Shown piece by piece: positions 1 through 11,679 of a stretch of DNA of 64,000 nt (position 1 is the stretch's first letter; every line of letters starts with the position of its first letter). The translations under genes and the position numbers were made by a program. The DNA comes from Vigna angularis (lineage: Eukaryota; Streptophyta; Magnoliopsida; Fabales; Fabaceae). The notes under the pieces are model-generated. The model was not told the DNA's origin and searched no databases. It saw only the letters and a program-made list of their open reading frames with translations. Where the stretch lies: positions 38,226,630 through 38,290,629 of the forward strand of contig NC_068970.1 in the NCBI RefSeq assembly GCF_016808095.1. Reading direction: 5' to 3'.

Positions 1-203
1 AAGTAATTATTAAAAAAAAATCAACATAAGTTACCTTACACGGCATTTCATGATGGAACGAAGACAAAAATAAAATAAAAATTATGCTTTTTTAATTAAG
101 CTCATTTAAAAAGTTAATGATGAGGAGCAAAACGACTGAGTAAAACCTAACAGTGTTTGAAGATATTGAAGGCTACATAGAGTATAAGCCCCATTGCCCT
201 AAC

Positions 204-522
204 CTTTCCTTCATTTGAGATTTCTTCCCTTGTCCAATCACACCTTGTATGTGAAAATTCAATAGAAACATAGATACAATGGTCCAAAAACTATGTCCCC
301 AATGTATGCTATGCTAACAATCACTCGAACAACACAAAATTTAGTTTCCTTGGAAGGGGAATACCCTGTTAAAAATTGTGGCTGTAGAATCGGAACATCC
401 GTAACATACCTGTTCTGAAGCGTTAACTTGAGCGGCAACAGCACTCGCCACTGGGAACGGAGATCTTCCCTTGACGGCGAGAAACCCAAATCCTCCGTAA
501 GACTTGGGCCCATATATCTGCA
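204..522 (-). CDS. Possible first coding exons of an unidentified gene running off the left edge
   Basis: Two splice-bounded segments can be read on the minus strand. One runs 522 to 410, with an acceptor ending TTTGCAG after a pyrimidine-rich stretch and the donor AG|GTATG. The other runs 243 to 204, with acceptor ACAAG and donor AAAG|GTTAGG. An ATG at 513 opens a frame that passes through both pieces without a stop (34 codons, a split Arg codon, then 13 codons including CDWTREE). A second frame of the first piece is also open and looks protein-like (IYGPKSYGGFGFLAVKGRS), but it meets a stop in the next piece. The DNA upstream (523 to about 660) would hold a 5' intron and leader. I do not recognise the protein. 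The rest of the gene would lie left of the window. Exon status rests on splice signals only. Confidence 0.25.
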
Positions 523-699
523 CTGCAAAGCCACAAAAGAAAGAAGAGAAGCGTTAAAAATCACATCACAATCAGACGCAAAAACAAAGGTTGGGATATG
601 TACCAGTGGTTTGGGAGAGCGAATTAGTGGGAAGGGATTGGAGAGAGTGGATTGAAGAATGAGGAAGGGCAATTGAAGAACTGTAAAAGGTGGAAGCCA

Positions 700-1395
700 T
701 TGTTTTGTTTGTATGCGCCTTCTTCTTCCTTTGTGTTGTGTTATTCACGTTGCTTAGCGGTTTGGCTTAACATGGAAGATTTCATTCACTGTTTTGGTCG
801 TTTCTCTTTCTCGTTTCTCCTGCTTTCGGTATGCCACTCCATACTCTGTTGGTCACTTTTCATATCTAGCTTTTGTCCTATTCACAAAATATCAGGTCAA
901 TGCACCATTCCCTCATTAAAAATAATTCATAATAATATTTTTCAATAAAATTAAATATAAATTATTAACTATATATTTTATACCACAACCCGCATTCACT
1001 AACTAACTCAAGTGAAAATGTTTATTAACGTTACTTTCGCCTTGGGAAAAGTTTTACTCTCACGAAAGGATTATGGTTTAAATATTATATTGGTTCTCGT
1101 ATTTTATTTGAAAATTTTAATTAGATTTTCAGATTTTAATTAATCATAATTGAACTTTATTTTTAATTTTAAAATGCGATGCAATTTAATTTTTTAGTAA
1201 TGATGAAATTAATTTATATGTATTTTTTTTATTTTCTTTTAAATAGTTTTGCCATATGTCAAATAAGGATATTATCATGTGATAAAGATATGTGACATAA
1301 TAGGATTTTAATTTTGATACGTAATATTTTTCTTGAAATTAAAAATTCACAAAATTTGATACATAAAAGAGAAGTTAATGTTATTAGTGTAATAT
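700..1395. other. Intergenic, AT-rich, no gene seen
   Basis: AT-rich DNA. The short open frame at 652-948 is hydrophobic and composition-driven, with no family resemblance. No RNA gene or repeat boundary was recognised. Confidence 0.5.
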
Positions 1396-1399
1396 GTAA

Positions 1400-3715
1400 C
1401 ATTCCAAAAATATAGCACACAACTATATACAGGTGTCAACATTTAATAATATGATAGAACAGTTACTACAATAATAAAGTCAAACTTACAATTATTACAA
1501 AAATAATTATAAATTTTTTTTTCGAACTTTACAAGAGCTTCCTATAATATTATCGAACGTTCATTATATAACCGAATGATTATGTTTACAAAACAAAATA
1601 GTGAACGGTCGGTTCACCAAAACTATCTATACTATATGACCGAACAGTCATCTCCTATTCAGTAGGAGTCTCACCTTCCAACTCCTGTTCCAAAGTAAGA
1701 TCTTTCCCTTCTGCTCACATTTAAGGATGATCATTGCGATAGAAAACCGAACGACAACATGGATAAAAATAGAAAATAAGGATAAGCTACTATAATTCAA
1801 TTGAGCATGCATTCATACATGAAATAAAACTACAAATAACTACAAACCGAACGTTATAGCATACAAGAGCCAACGTAGATATCACACATAACTTGAATAT
1901 CATAATTCACGTACGACTGACACTTGACTTGACCATCCGGATTGTATGAATGCGTAGCTTGAGGCCGTTCGTGCACTCGGGTGGTGTAGTAACTGGAAAA
2001 CCATCAGCTGCCACCCGAGGTTAGTCCGTTATAACTCACCCAAGAACCTATGGGCTACGACCTCCTGCCATTCTCACACAATGACTTACCCATCTCTACT
2101 TGAGAACTGGTAATCATCAGAATATCAGGATGAACTCCGTGAATTTCACTGTCCGTATTCATACTTTACCACAACATTATCCTTACACTAAGACATTCCA
2201 CCCCGGAATTCTCTTCCACATTACTTGAAACATAAACTTTTGCTTAAATACCAATAATATTTCCCATACATAATAGATCATTGCTATAATAAGCAACCAA
2301 CACCAATCCATAACATCAGCATTGAAAGATCAAACCACATTTCATATAAGAAGATCGAACGCTCAAATAACACTACCCTTAATTACAAACGAACGGAAAG
2401 GATCTAAACAACAGACAAATATAACCGAATGTTTATTTAATAGATAGGACTTTGACATGAACCGAACACAACTTAAGAATAGAACACTCTAATTAAATCA
2501 AATACTTAATATAAGACCAAACCATATTTAACTATCCTCAATACTAGAACGAACTGTATTTCACTATCCTCAAAGTAATAACGAACGATATTCTACTATT
2601 CTCAAAACAAGAACGAACGTTATTTTACTATCTGACAAAACCGAACGCTTAAAGCTTATACTGAACACTTGCAATTACTCTTACAAATTATTCATCAAAC
2701 CTAATACTTTTAAGAAAACCGAACATTAATACATTTTAGCTGAAATACACATAAACTGGTATCCGATCATAAATGAACATATTTTAAGCCTAGTCCAAGT
2801 ACGAAGTCTAATAATAATATATGAGCTATCACAAACTAAAATACCTAATCCAATAAGACTGATTATAAATGTATATAACCATCAACACTTGATATATTAA
2901 TCACTTCCTATAAACCGAACTATTATACCCTGGTAAGGCTAAAATGCTAACTCTATTGATAACTTATTCCCTGACCATAACCGAACGGTTGAGACCGAAC
3001 ACCCAACTATTCTACATAATTTTGCAGAATCCTTATAGACTTATACAGAACCACCAACTTATACATGCATTTCATACACTCATATACAATTCATCAATCA
3101 ACTCATTCCATATATACACAAAATCATCACATGCATGATTAAATTTAATAGCTTCCCTTACCTCTTAACAGACCGATCGCTCACAATACCAACTTTGCAC
3201 CACGACCAACACTCAACAGCCAAGATTCACTATTTAAAGAAACGAACCAACCCAAGGACCGGAAATATGATCAAATTTGAAGGAAAAGAAGAAGACAACT
3301 ACATGCAACCGGAAACTAAACTTGCATGTACCCAAAACTAGATTTTCTTAGAAGTAAAAGAACCTACCAGTTCAAACCACTAAACGATCGATTGAAAGGA
3401 GGATCCTTGCCACCAGCAACCTTACATACACTCTGATGGATGATCAGATGGAAGAAAACATGAGAATTAATGAAGGAAAAGATGATAATTTTAGAGAGAA
3501 GTTAGAGAGAAGGAGGAGAAACGAGTTCAGAAGGTTTGGAGGAGAAGATTGCATGCAGAAAGTAGAATCAACTTTTAAAATTTTAGATTATATATTCCCT
3601 CAGCAAACTGATCGTCCACTCTCCTGCAGTCACCTGTCTTCCACTTCCTGAGTCTCATTCCCCTCTTGCAGACACACGTTTCCCACTAAGATGAGGAATT
3701 TAATGATTCTGACAT
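1400..3715. repeat. CCGAACG-rich LTR-like region, unclassified
   Basis: The stretch opens with TGTAACATTCC and carries more than fifteen copies of CCGAAC/CGAACG variants, for example near 1748, 1856, 2460, 2640, 2720, 2982 and 2995. It lacks long open frames. The same hexamer family is abundant in the proven LTRs at 19903-20499, 22624-23237 and 37589-38029. The first bases resemble the start of the stretch at 55619, so it is probably a solo or decayed LTR or retroelement leader read from the minus strand. No second LTR, primer site or target duplication was found. Right end uncertain. Confidence 0.35.
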
Positions 3716-3719
3716 AATA

Positions 3720-5770
3720 CTTACAAAATTAATCAAATTGTATCATTTTAAAAAATAAAAATTCAATTGAAACCAATTAAAATATAATTAATTAATTGAA
3801 GTTTTTGAATAAATAAGTTTAAACTTATTTTTTCAGACTATATAAAATAATTCCTTAAATACTTTACATATTAATTTGTGAAATTTTATCTATTTTTATA
3901 ATTATAATAAAAATATTTACGGATTAGTTAAATTTTAAATTTAATCTATTATGTATTTGCAAATTTGTAGTATTCATTTTATTTGTATTTGTACGTTAAT
4001 TAGTTATAATATATTAATAAACAAAAAATATTATTTTACATAAATATTTTTTCTTAAATATGACTTTATATGTTCTCATTGTACAAATAAAAAATTTTAA
4101 TATTTAGTTTTTGGATAATTAAATAGCAATATTTTATTTTAAATATAAAAATAATTTATATATAAACTATTTTTATTATAATGACACATAAAAATATTAC
4201 ATAAATTTATATGTAAAATATGCTTATGTAAGAAAAGAAATTAATGCGATATTTAAACATATCTTGTACATGTTAATATTTCATTTCAATTATACATTTT
4301 TATTAACTGTATACATTATTTTTCTATAACTTTATTTATATTAAAGAAAATAAGAAACATTTATATTAAATAAATAAAATTGTCTTATTTATAAATATGT
4401 AAAAAAACATATAAATTAAGGCTGTTATCTAGTCATTCTTTTGAAAATGCTACTCTGGTCATTCATTAGAAGTCATGGATTGAATTCTTATTAGAACACT
4501 TTATTTTTCATACTTACTCATTGTTACTACACATGCATCACATCATCAACCTATTTATTGTTTTCGTCAACAGGCCTCGACAAACCAACCCAGATAACCA
4601 TTATAAGGCAAACAAAAATGCATTTTTAGATATAAGAGAAGACCACAATAATTTAATTAAACGCTTAAATGTAAGGGCAGTAATTGTAGCACTTCGAGTA
4701 GAGATATATTTTAAACACATAAATAATAAAAGTCCATGAGATTTTTATTTTTTACTCATTATAATTTTTTTATCATTTTCTATATTATTTTATGACAAGT
4801 AGATTATATCCATCATAGTTGTTACAAAATGATATTTTCTTTCATTAGTGATTTTTTTTTGTTATTTTTTTTGGACGTTTTGTAAAGATGAAATATTGTT
4901 GGTATAAGATTTGATACTTTGAAATTATAAAAAGAAATGTAGTTAAATTTCTAAAAAGGTGTAGAGAAAGATTCACTAGGCAAACTACCTCCAAAAAAAA
5001 AAAGACCTTAATTAGTATCTAATTGATTAGATATTTTTTTTGATATGTAAAGAGTGTGGTTGTTGAAATAGTATGTATATGAAAATTGGTTGCTTCATTA
5101 TTCTATATAGATGTTGAAATGATGTGAAGTGAATATGAGATTATTGAATAGATGAAGATTATTGCAAGTATAGTTGATATTTTGAGGAAGTTTAAATGTC
5201 TTACGTGAGATAAATTTGATATGTATTAAGTGTGAATTTATAGTGTAGTTCTCTCGATTGATGTTGCTCAAGTAGTACATATCATGTAGGCAAAAACAAA
5301 TTCATATCATATAAGATATAAGATTTTAGATATCTAAGTCTTTTCACTTTGACAGCGAAATTCTGATGATAGTAAACAAGACATGTTTTATGGGTTTAAT
5401 ATTTTTATATAGCATATAATAAGTTTAAACATATCCTTAATTTAGTTTAAGTTTTTTTTTTTTAGTCTTTACTTATTTTTTTTCTAGCAAAATCTTTGTT
5501 ATTGTTTTAATTAAGAATTTCTCATGAGAAATATTTGAGACTAATTTGAATATACTCTAGATAAGAAAGACTTGGTATTTAAGTTGTCCATTGTGACACA
5601 TCTCTCTTTCCTAGAAGTGAACCCAAATAAAGTCTTACTTATTTCTTATTTGAAATCTTTTTCTAAAGAAAGAACAAAGAACAAAAGAAAGAAAGAAAAA
5701 AGAAGTCAAGAGCAGAGAAATACTTCAAGCAGACTGCGTAGTGCATGACCTGAGCTAACCGGGAGAAGTT
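3720..5770. other. AT-rich intergenic stretch, nothing recognised
   Basis: Very AT-rich sequence with short runs of A and T. Open frames here are short and composition-driven. The A/G-rich stretch near 5670-5705 may be part of the leader of the decayed gag element that follows. Confidence 0.5.
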
Positions 5771-5821
5771 TATCAAATTAACCCGGAAAATAAAAGGAAT
5801 TTGTGTAAGCTATGAAAATTT

Positions 5822-6483
5822 TTGAAATTTGGGTCTTCTAATGAGGGAACACTTCCTACATCTAAAGTCATACCACCTTCATTATCTTTAGTCATAAATA
5901 TATCCCTTGATCTTTCAACTGATCCTAACCCAAACAATATGGCACCAAAAACTATCAGACAGCTAGCCACCTCCCACAATACAATCATCTGCAGTAACAT
6001 TGAATATCCTAATGAGGAGTGGGAGTTGAGACCTGACCTATTAAATGCCTTACCAAAATTTAATAGGTTATCAAAGGAGAATCCACACAAACACTTGAGG
6101 TAGTTCCACATGTTGTGTGAAAATTTTAGATCTCTTAGGATCACAATAGAGAGCCTTAAAATGAGAGCTTTTTCTTTTACTCTTCAAGGAACATCTCAGG
6201 ATTGGTGATATTATCCCTCTACACGGATTACAAATTGGGAAACTATAGAAAGACTCTTTCTTGAAAAGTATTTTCCTGCATCTAGATTATCAGTCATCCG
6301 TAGAGAAATCCAAGATATAAGGCGGGGGGACAAAGAAACTCTTAGTGGTTATTGGGAATGATTCAAGAAACTTTGTGCTTCCTGCCCTTAACTTCAAATA
6401 GAAGATTTCATTCTAAGCTTTTATGAAGACTTAAGTCCAATAGATAGGTCATGGGAAGATGCTGCAAGCAAGCGAAGGATGTA
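5822..6483 (+). pseudogene. Decayed Ty3/gypsy gag (Athila/Tat type)
   Basis: The plus-strand frame from 5822 reads as a retrotransposon gag domain of the plant Athila/Tat group. It shows the typical order: the 'WELRPDLLNALPKFNRLS' start, 'ENPHKHL', 'IESLKMRAFSFTLQGTSQDW', then 'TIERLFLEKYFPASR', 'IRREI' and 'FYEDLSP'. At least four in-frame stops interrupt it, after HKHLR, after SQDW, after GYWE and after CASCP, so it cannot make a full protein. No protease or pol follows, because the sequence changes character at about 6483. No LTR pair was found around it. It is a truncated, old copy. A capsid-type role is known for the family; here there is no function. Confidence 0.7.
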
Positions 6484-7954
6484 AGATCCTAGGAAAATGT
6501 GGTAATTTGGGAATAATGTGGTCATGAGACTTTAACATTATTGTTTGATACTTGGTGTTTGATGATTAGATGTTTTCTAAAATTATAATTATTATGTTTA
6601 TCATTTAATGTTATTATTGATTAAGTGGAACATATGATTGATATATTGTTATTTGCATGATTTGTGGGGTATGTTGTTATTAATATGATGTGGTGGATTG
6701 AAGGTAGAAGGATGATTTAGGATTGAATGAGTGTGGGCCAAATTCTAGAAAGAAAGAGAGTTAAAGTAAACTTTTGGGTTTTAATTTGTATTTTGAGCCC
6801 AAGGACAAAAAGGTCATTTTACTCCATTAATTAGTGCAGAAATTAAGTTATAAGGGTGTGGAAAGGAAAATAAATTTGAAATTAAAAGATTCAATGGTTG
6901 TTGATATTTTAATTAAAAAGATAAAAATAGAATAAGAAAAGATAAAAAGGAGAAAGGGAAACTAGGGTTACACATTCTAACTTATCTAGAATGAAAAAGA
7001 GAGAGAGGGAGAGAGGGAGAGAAGGGGAGAGAGGCGATTTTGTGGGAGAAGAGGAAGAACTCCAGAAAACTTAGAGATTGGTGGTGTTTTAGAGTGTAGA
7101 CAAAGCCCTAGGATTGACCAAGGTATATGATCAATAATTGCATGTTTTTCTCAAGTATGTGAATATCAAAGTCTTGCTAAATATCAAGGGTATTTACTTA
7201 CATGGGTATTTTTTTAGCATAAACACAAGCCAAAAACACTTGAGAGAGTTAGTGAGAAATAGATACATTTTTTTTTACTTGAGTGATATCTTTCATATTT
7301 GATTTTTTAGTGAATTCAAGAAGTCAACTCATGTGTAAAGAATAGAGTGATTTCATTTGCATGTTCATGACAACTTGATTTCTAGATGATTGATCTATAT
7401 CTGGTATTATTCATTCTTTTGATCCAAATGCAAATATGGAATAAAATGACCCAGAACAAATTCTTGGAATTAATCAATTTTTACCAGGAGCACAAAAGGA
7501 TAAGTATAGGAGTGTCATGAGTGCATATTTATGCCTAAATTTATGCTTTAAAATTCAAAATTTTGATGAGATTCTTATGCTTAAATGGTTAATTTAAAGT
7601 GAATTTGTGACAATTAGATTTATAGGGTTTGGGAATTAAAGATGCTTAAAATGTGATTTTTAGTTGCATAAATTATGTTGGATATTCTAATGTTTATTTG
7701 TGTAATTGAAGTTAAAATTTTACTCATTTAAAGTGCAGTTAGAGAAAAATTTAGGGGCTTTTCTGGAATTTTTGAAAATTAAGAAAATAAATAGAATTTC
7801 AGAGACAATTTAGTTGATATTTAAAGATAATTAATTTAATTTGAAAATATCAACACGAAATGTCTATCAAATATTCTTAAAAATTGATTAAATCTATTGA
7901 ATATTTAAAAGATATAAGATATAAGAATGATGATAATGCTCTAGCTAGGACAAG
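6484..7954. other. No gene; AT-rich with a GA-rich run
   Basis: A GA-rich simple run lies at about 6992-7037 in otherwise AT-rich sequence. No open frame or repeat boundary was recognised up to the LTR start at 7955. Confidence 0.5.
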
Positions 7955-8482
7955 TGATAACAGTTGAAAATATCGTTATCTGTCATGCAATTTTGATATT
8001 AAACACACCCTTTTCGACTTAAAAACTTACTTGAACTCATGTTTTTGCTTTAGTTTTATGAATAAGTGAGTAGAGGTTATACTTTATGATTTTATCACTA
8101 AATTCCCTTTATTTTGTAGCTAATAATGTGCCTGGAAGAATCTCCAATAATATATAGAGTTGTATAGAGCTAAATCAGCCATAAAAGCAAGCAAAATAAC
8201 AAAAAAAATGAGTTTTGGAATGCTACCGCTAGGGTTGAGCACCTCTAAGGAGGGCTGAGCGCCAGTTTGTGTAGTGCAGGACGCTTGGGCGCCCCAGAAG
8301 GGCGCCTGAGCGCCAGCTTTGTACCAAGGGCGCCTAAGTGCCAGTTTTGTCCCGCACACCGCTTGGGTGCCCTAGGTGGGGCGTTGAGCGCCAGTAAAGT
8401 GGGCTTGGCCCCGTTTTATGTTATTTTTATGTTCTATTTAAGGACTTGGACGTGCTAGGGATGGTATCTCTTGTTGGCTTGA
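7955..8482 (+). repeat. 5' LTR of copy 1, 3' part missing
   Basis: 7955-8098 matches 12990-13134, and about 8405-8482 matches 13150-13215, including the shared stretch CTATTTAAGGACTTGGACGT. The middle (8098-8405) is absent from the 3' LTR. It is GC-rich, with repeated GAGCGCCAG / GGGCGCC words. At 8482 the LTR passes straight into gag coding sequence, so the rest of the LTR and the primer-binding site are deleted. Confidence 0.75.
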
Positions 8483-8494
8483 GTATAAAAATGC

Positions 8495-10230
8495 AAGATT
8501 CAAGAGGAAGCCTATGAGTTGATTGAAAATATGGCTACAAATGATAATGAGATGTATAGGGAAAGAACTCAACTTCAACAAAAAGGAGTTCTACAACTAC
8601 AATCTCAAGATGCTCTACTGGCACATAATAAGATTATGACTCAACAATTGGTGGTTTTGATGAAGAAAATCTCTCAATTGCCAAAAGAATTGCAAAATGT
8701 TTCTCAAGCTCAACATGAACCTTATGAGTTGTGTGATGGAGATCATATTAATGGACAATGCGCCATGCAAACTATTACCCAAGAAGAATTATATTATATG
8801 GGTAATCAGGGCTGCCAAGGTAACTACAACCAAGGGTGGAAATAGGGTTGGCAAAAAAAACCCGTACCCGCAGGTAAAATCTGCTTCGGGTAATTAGTAC
8901 CCGCAAGTAAGAGGTATTCGCGGGTAGCGGGGGTATTTTAATACCCGCTTGTTAACGGGTCAGGTTCGGGTATCACACTATCCGTACCCGCGGGTATCCG
9001 TTACCCGTTTGAAAAATAAAATTAAAAGACCCAAATAAAGATAGGGGTCCGCTTATGAAGTTCAAGGTGCATCCAGAAATTATGAGTCTAAGCCCAATAG
9101 AGAATCTGGTATACAAGAGAAGTTTAGGTGTGCACTTGATGGTCTAGGCTCAAGGTCTCTTTCGTTCTCCAAATTAGAAACCATATTAGGGTTTCTTCTG
9201 CTTTCTCTTCTCCAACGTGCCACACCAAAAGAGCAGGCCTAAGTTTTCTCGTTGGACATTCTCCATCACCGGCAGCCACCACCGTTGACATTGGTGACCA
9301 TCACGACGTTGCTCGAACCCCTCTATCATCCTTCATTGACACTTTTGCTGCCATCCATGGCGACCCATTCTTCTTCTTTCACGCGTGAACGTCTTCCTTC
9401 CATCCTTGGATTGTCCACTCACATTCTGCCACCAAAGGCCGCTAGACGTGACTCCTTTCACCAATCAAAATAAAATCACTAACGACAGTGATTGACGTAG
9501 GAGGAGGAGATCAGACCTTGTGACTCTGATTCTTGGTTTGTGAGGAAGCTGTCAGCAAAAGAAATTATTTGGTTCTAGAAGGAAGCTGCCATGGAAAACT
9601 TCTCTCGTTCTAGAACGAAAAGAAATTTAGGGTTTGCTGGTTCTGAAAACCTAAAAATTTAGGGTTTGCTGCTTATCAAAATTAGACATCTCTATTTTTG
9701 AAAATTATATATTTTTTAATTTAATTTGGATTTTTTAAAAAAATCATAAAATATATATTTTTTAATATTTACAGGTTGAAAACGGGTATCCAACGGGTAT
9801 CCGCGGGTTGAAAAAAATCCGCGGATTTTTTTTATGTGGGTAGTAGGGCGGGTAACGGGTACGTTTTTTGCATGCGGGTCAGCTTCAAGTATCATATTAT
9901 CCGTGCCTAACTCAACCCGACCCGTTGCCATCCCTAGGTGAAAACCTTACCCAAACATGAGTCAAGGGCAAGATGAGCAATTCAATAGACCACAACAACA
10001 ACAGTGGCAACAATAACCTTTACTATATGAAAGAACTGCAAAGTTAGAAGATACACTCCAAAAGTTTATGCAACTATCTATCTTCAAACATAAAAGCACT
10101 GAAGCTGCTATAATAAATTTGGAGATGCAGGTTGGTCAACTAGTTAAGAAGTTGGAGGAGATGCCTAACAGGAGTTTTGAGACTAATATTGAAGTTAACC
10201 CTAAGGAGGTGTGCAATGCCATTATGACTA
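8495..10230 (+). pseudogene. gag 3' part of copy 1, interrupted by a DNA transposon
   Basis: In frame from about 8495 the sequence reads EEAYELIENMATNDNE, then a Q-rich coiled-coil-like stretch, then a zinc-knuckle-like CDGDHINGQC at about 8734-8763. The first Cys of the copy 2 motif (CELCGGDHINGQC) is aligned with ELC here. At 8842 the reading is cut by the 8843-9936 element and resumes at 9937 with PYPNMSQGQDEQFNRPQQQQ. An in-frame TAA follows at about 10014, after which the frame leads into the protease ORF. The same residues in the same order occur in copy 2 (61192-61953, minus strand), which confirms the join. It encodes the C-terminal half of Gag; no N-terminal capsid domain is left. 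Confidence 0.75.
8843..9936. mobile_element. hAT-type non-autonomous DNA transposon inserted in gag
   Basis: The terminal inverted repeats are TAGGGTTGGCAA at 8843 and TTGCCATCCCTA ending at 9936, an 11/12 match. They are flanked by an 8-bp near-duplication, GGTGGAAA (8835-8842) and GGTGAAAA (9937-9944). Eight-bp target duplications and TAGGG(A/T)TGGCAA ends are hallmarks of plant hAT elements. Subterminal regions are packed with CGGGTA/TACCCG words on both sides (8860-9010 and 9775-9925). No transposase is present. The middle (about 9050-9700) has different composition, and its weak open frame at 9252-9473 is not recognised. Removing the element rejoins the gag reading frame. Confidence 0.85.
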
Positions 10231-11093
10231 GAAGTGGCAAAATGTTAGTTGAGAGAGAAATTGAGAGAAAAGAGAAAGATGAGTTGAGTGTGAAAGAAGA
10301 AGAAATGAAGAAAGAAAGAAAAGAAGAGGGTGAGAGAAAAGAATTTGAGAAAGATAAGAGGAAAAATAAAGGAGAAGAGGAAGAGAGAAAAGAAAAGAAG
10401 AGAAAAGAAAAGGAGGGAGAAGAGAAAGAAAAAGGAAGAGAAATTGAGAAACACCTTCCTTATCCAAAGAATTTTTCAAGGATGGAAAAAGAAAAGCAAT
10501 TTGAGCGGTTTATAGAATTTTTCAAGAAATTGGAGATTAATATACCCTTCTCTGAGGCACTTCAACAAATGCCTTCATATGCTAAATTTTTTAAGGAACT
10601 TCTTACGAAAATGAACAAATACATTGAGGAGGAAACCATTGAAGTACAAGGCATTTGTAGTGTTATTATGCAGAAGACTCTCCCTCCAAAATTTAAAGAT
10701 CTAGGGAGTTTCACCATTCCTTGTACCATTGGAAACCATTATATAGGGAAGACTCTTATTGATTTAGGGGCTATCATCAACCTGATGCCCCTATCCATGC
10801 TTAAAAAGATTGGTGGTCTTGAAGTCAAGCCAACAAGAATGATGCTTCAGTTGGCAGATAGGTCCGTTAAATACCCTTATGGTGTGGTAGAAGATGTGGT
10901 GGTAAAGATTGATAAACTTCAATTCCTAGTTGATTTTGTAGTGATGGAGATGGGGGAAAATGCAGAGATACCGCTCATCTTTGGAAGACCATTCATGAAA
11001 ACAGCCAGGGTCGTTATTCATGTAAATGATGGTGTTTTAACATTCAAAGATCAAGATGAAGAGGTGACTTTTAATGTCTTCAATGAGGTGTAG
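10068..11093 (+). CDS. Retroelement aspartic protease polyprotein segment (copy 1)
   Basis: A 341-aa open frame, internal to the gag-protease element. Residues 1-70 continue Gag (the 'EVNPKEV' and 'MTRSGK' region). Residues 70-145 are an extreme Lys/Glu-rich, charged low-complexity linker. Residues 210-325 are a retropepsin-like aspartic protease: FTIPCTIG, the active-site region DLGAIINLMPLSML, then LQLADRS, PYGVVEDVVVKIDKLQF, DFVVMEM and PLIFGRPFM. The usual plant motif is DLGASINLMP, and here Ile replaces Ser, next to the catalytic Asp. The family role is cleavage of the Gag polyprotein. A TAG ends the frame at 11091, but the homologous reading continues beyond it to 11459. The start codon is only the first Met of an open frame, since the natural start lay in the lost gag N-terminus. 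Confidence 0.8.
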   Translation: MQLSIFKHKSTEAAIINLEMQVGQLVKKLEEMPNRSFETNIEVNPKEVCNAIMTRSGKMLVEREIERKEKDELSVKEEEMKKERKEEGERKEFEKDKRKNKGEEEERKEKKRKEKEGEEKEKGREIEKHLPYPKNFSRMEKEKQFERFIEFFKKLEINIPFSEALQQMPSYAKFFKELLTKMNKYIEEETIEVQGICSVIMQKTLPPKFKDLGSFTIPCTIGNHYIGKTLIDLGAIINLMPLSMLKKIGGLEVKPTRMMLQLADRSVKYPYGVVEDVVVKIDKLQFLVDFVVMEMGENAEIPLIFGRPFMKTARVVIHVNDGVLTFKDQDEEVTFNVFNEV

Positions 11094-11459
11094 CTAATTC
11101 AAGTAAAACAGGCTAGATCTAAAGCACCAGATGAAATTTGCTCAATAACTAGTCTACCTGATCAAGCTGCAAAGTTGGTCAAGAGGAATCATTGTTTCTC
11201 TCCAAAACTAAAGGAAGAGGATAGAGATAAAGAAGAACTAGTTCACCATGACTCTGTGCTGGAAAGTAATGAACCCAACCCTGGCCAACTAGTGAAATTC
11301 AAGAACAACTTATGGGTTATCAAGGATATTAAAGCAAAGGGAGTTTTTGAGATTAAGGCTCCTTATTCTAGGAGAGTAAAGTTAGTGACTAGGAATCTAC
11401 TAAGATTTTGTTGGTGTCATGAAAAAAAGAAGAACACCAACATCAAAGATCCAGATTGA
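11094..11459 (+). pseudogene. C-terminal tail domain of the gag-protease element (copy 1)
   Basis: It follows the protease in the same frame after one TAG. The region ends in PGQLVKFKNNLWVIKDI, FEIKAPYSRRVKLVTRNLLRF. Copy 2 has the same tail directly fused to protease (60124-60636, minus strand). The spacing of a basic, hydrophobic 'G..V.F...L' strand and a final 'RR..V....L' resembles the very C-terminal end of gypsy integrases, so it may be what remains after loss of reverse transcriptase to integrase. That origin is inference. After the stop, the sequence GTTAAACAAGCGCTTATTGG / GAGGTAACCCA also occurs twice, in reverse, in copy 2. Confidence 0.55.
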
Positions 11460-11563
11460 GCTTAACGGTGTCAAGCTCGTGATGTTAAACAAGCGCTTAT
11501 TGGGAGGTAACCCAATTTCTGACTTTTTCTTTTGGATTTGATTTTATTTTGCAATAATGACAA

Positions 11564-11679
11564 TATCTACTGATGGATGCTGAACAACATCTACTAAGGG
11601 ATGCTAGGAGGACTCAGATGATAGCATCTACTGATGGATGCTAGGATGATTTAGATGAGAGCATCTAGTGATGGATGCT
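11564..11679 (+). repeat. Array of four small hairpins in the 3' region of copy 1
   Basis: Four hairpins share the 8-nt loop TACTGATG or a close variant: 11564-11579, 11588-11603 (loop TACTAAGG), 11622-11643 (7-bp perfect stem TAGCATC/GATGCTA) and 11660-11679 (loop TAGTGATG, stem AGCATC/GATGCT). Copy 2 has four more at the equivalent place with different but still paired stems. Confidence 0.75.

Noticed and set aside
9252..9473. 73-aa frame inside the hAT element
   Set aside because: Short, Pro/Leu/Ser-rich, no recognised family; kept only as part of the question about the element's middle region.
10228..10515. Overlapping frames rich in Phe/Leu/Ser or Lys/Arg in the protease linker
   Set aside because: Shadows of the A/G-rich Lys/Glu-coding tract of the retroelement ORF.
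11564..11679. Reading the repeated hairpins as a CRISPR-like array
   Set aside because: Plant DNA; units are short hairpins with diverged stems, not identical repeats with unique spacers, and there are no cas genes.
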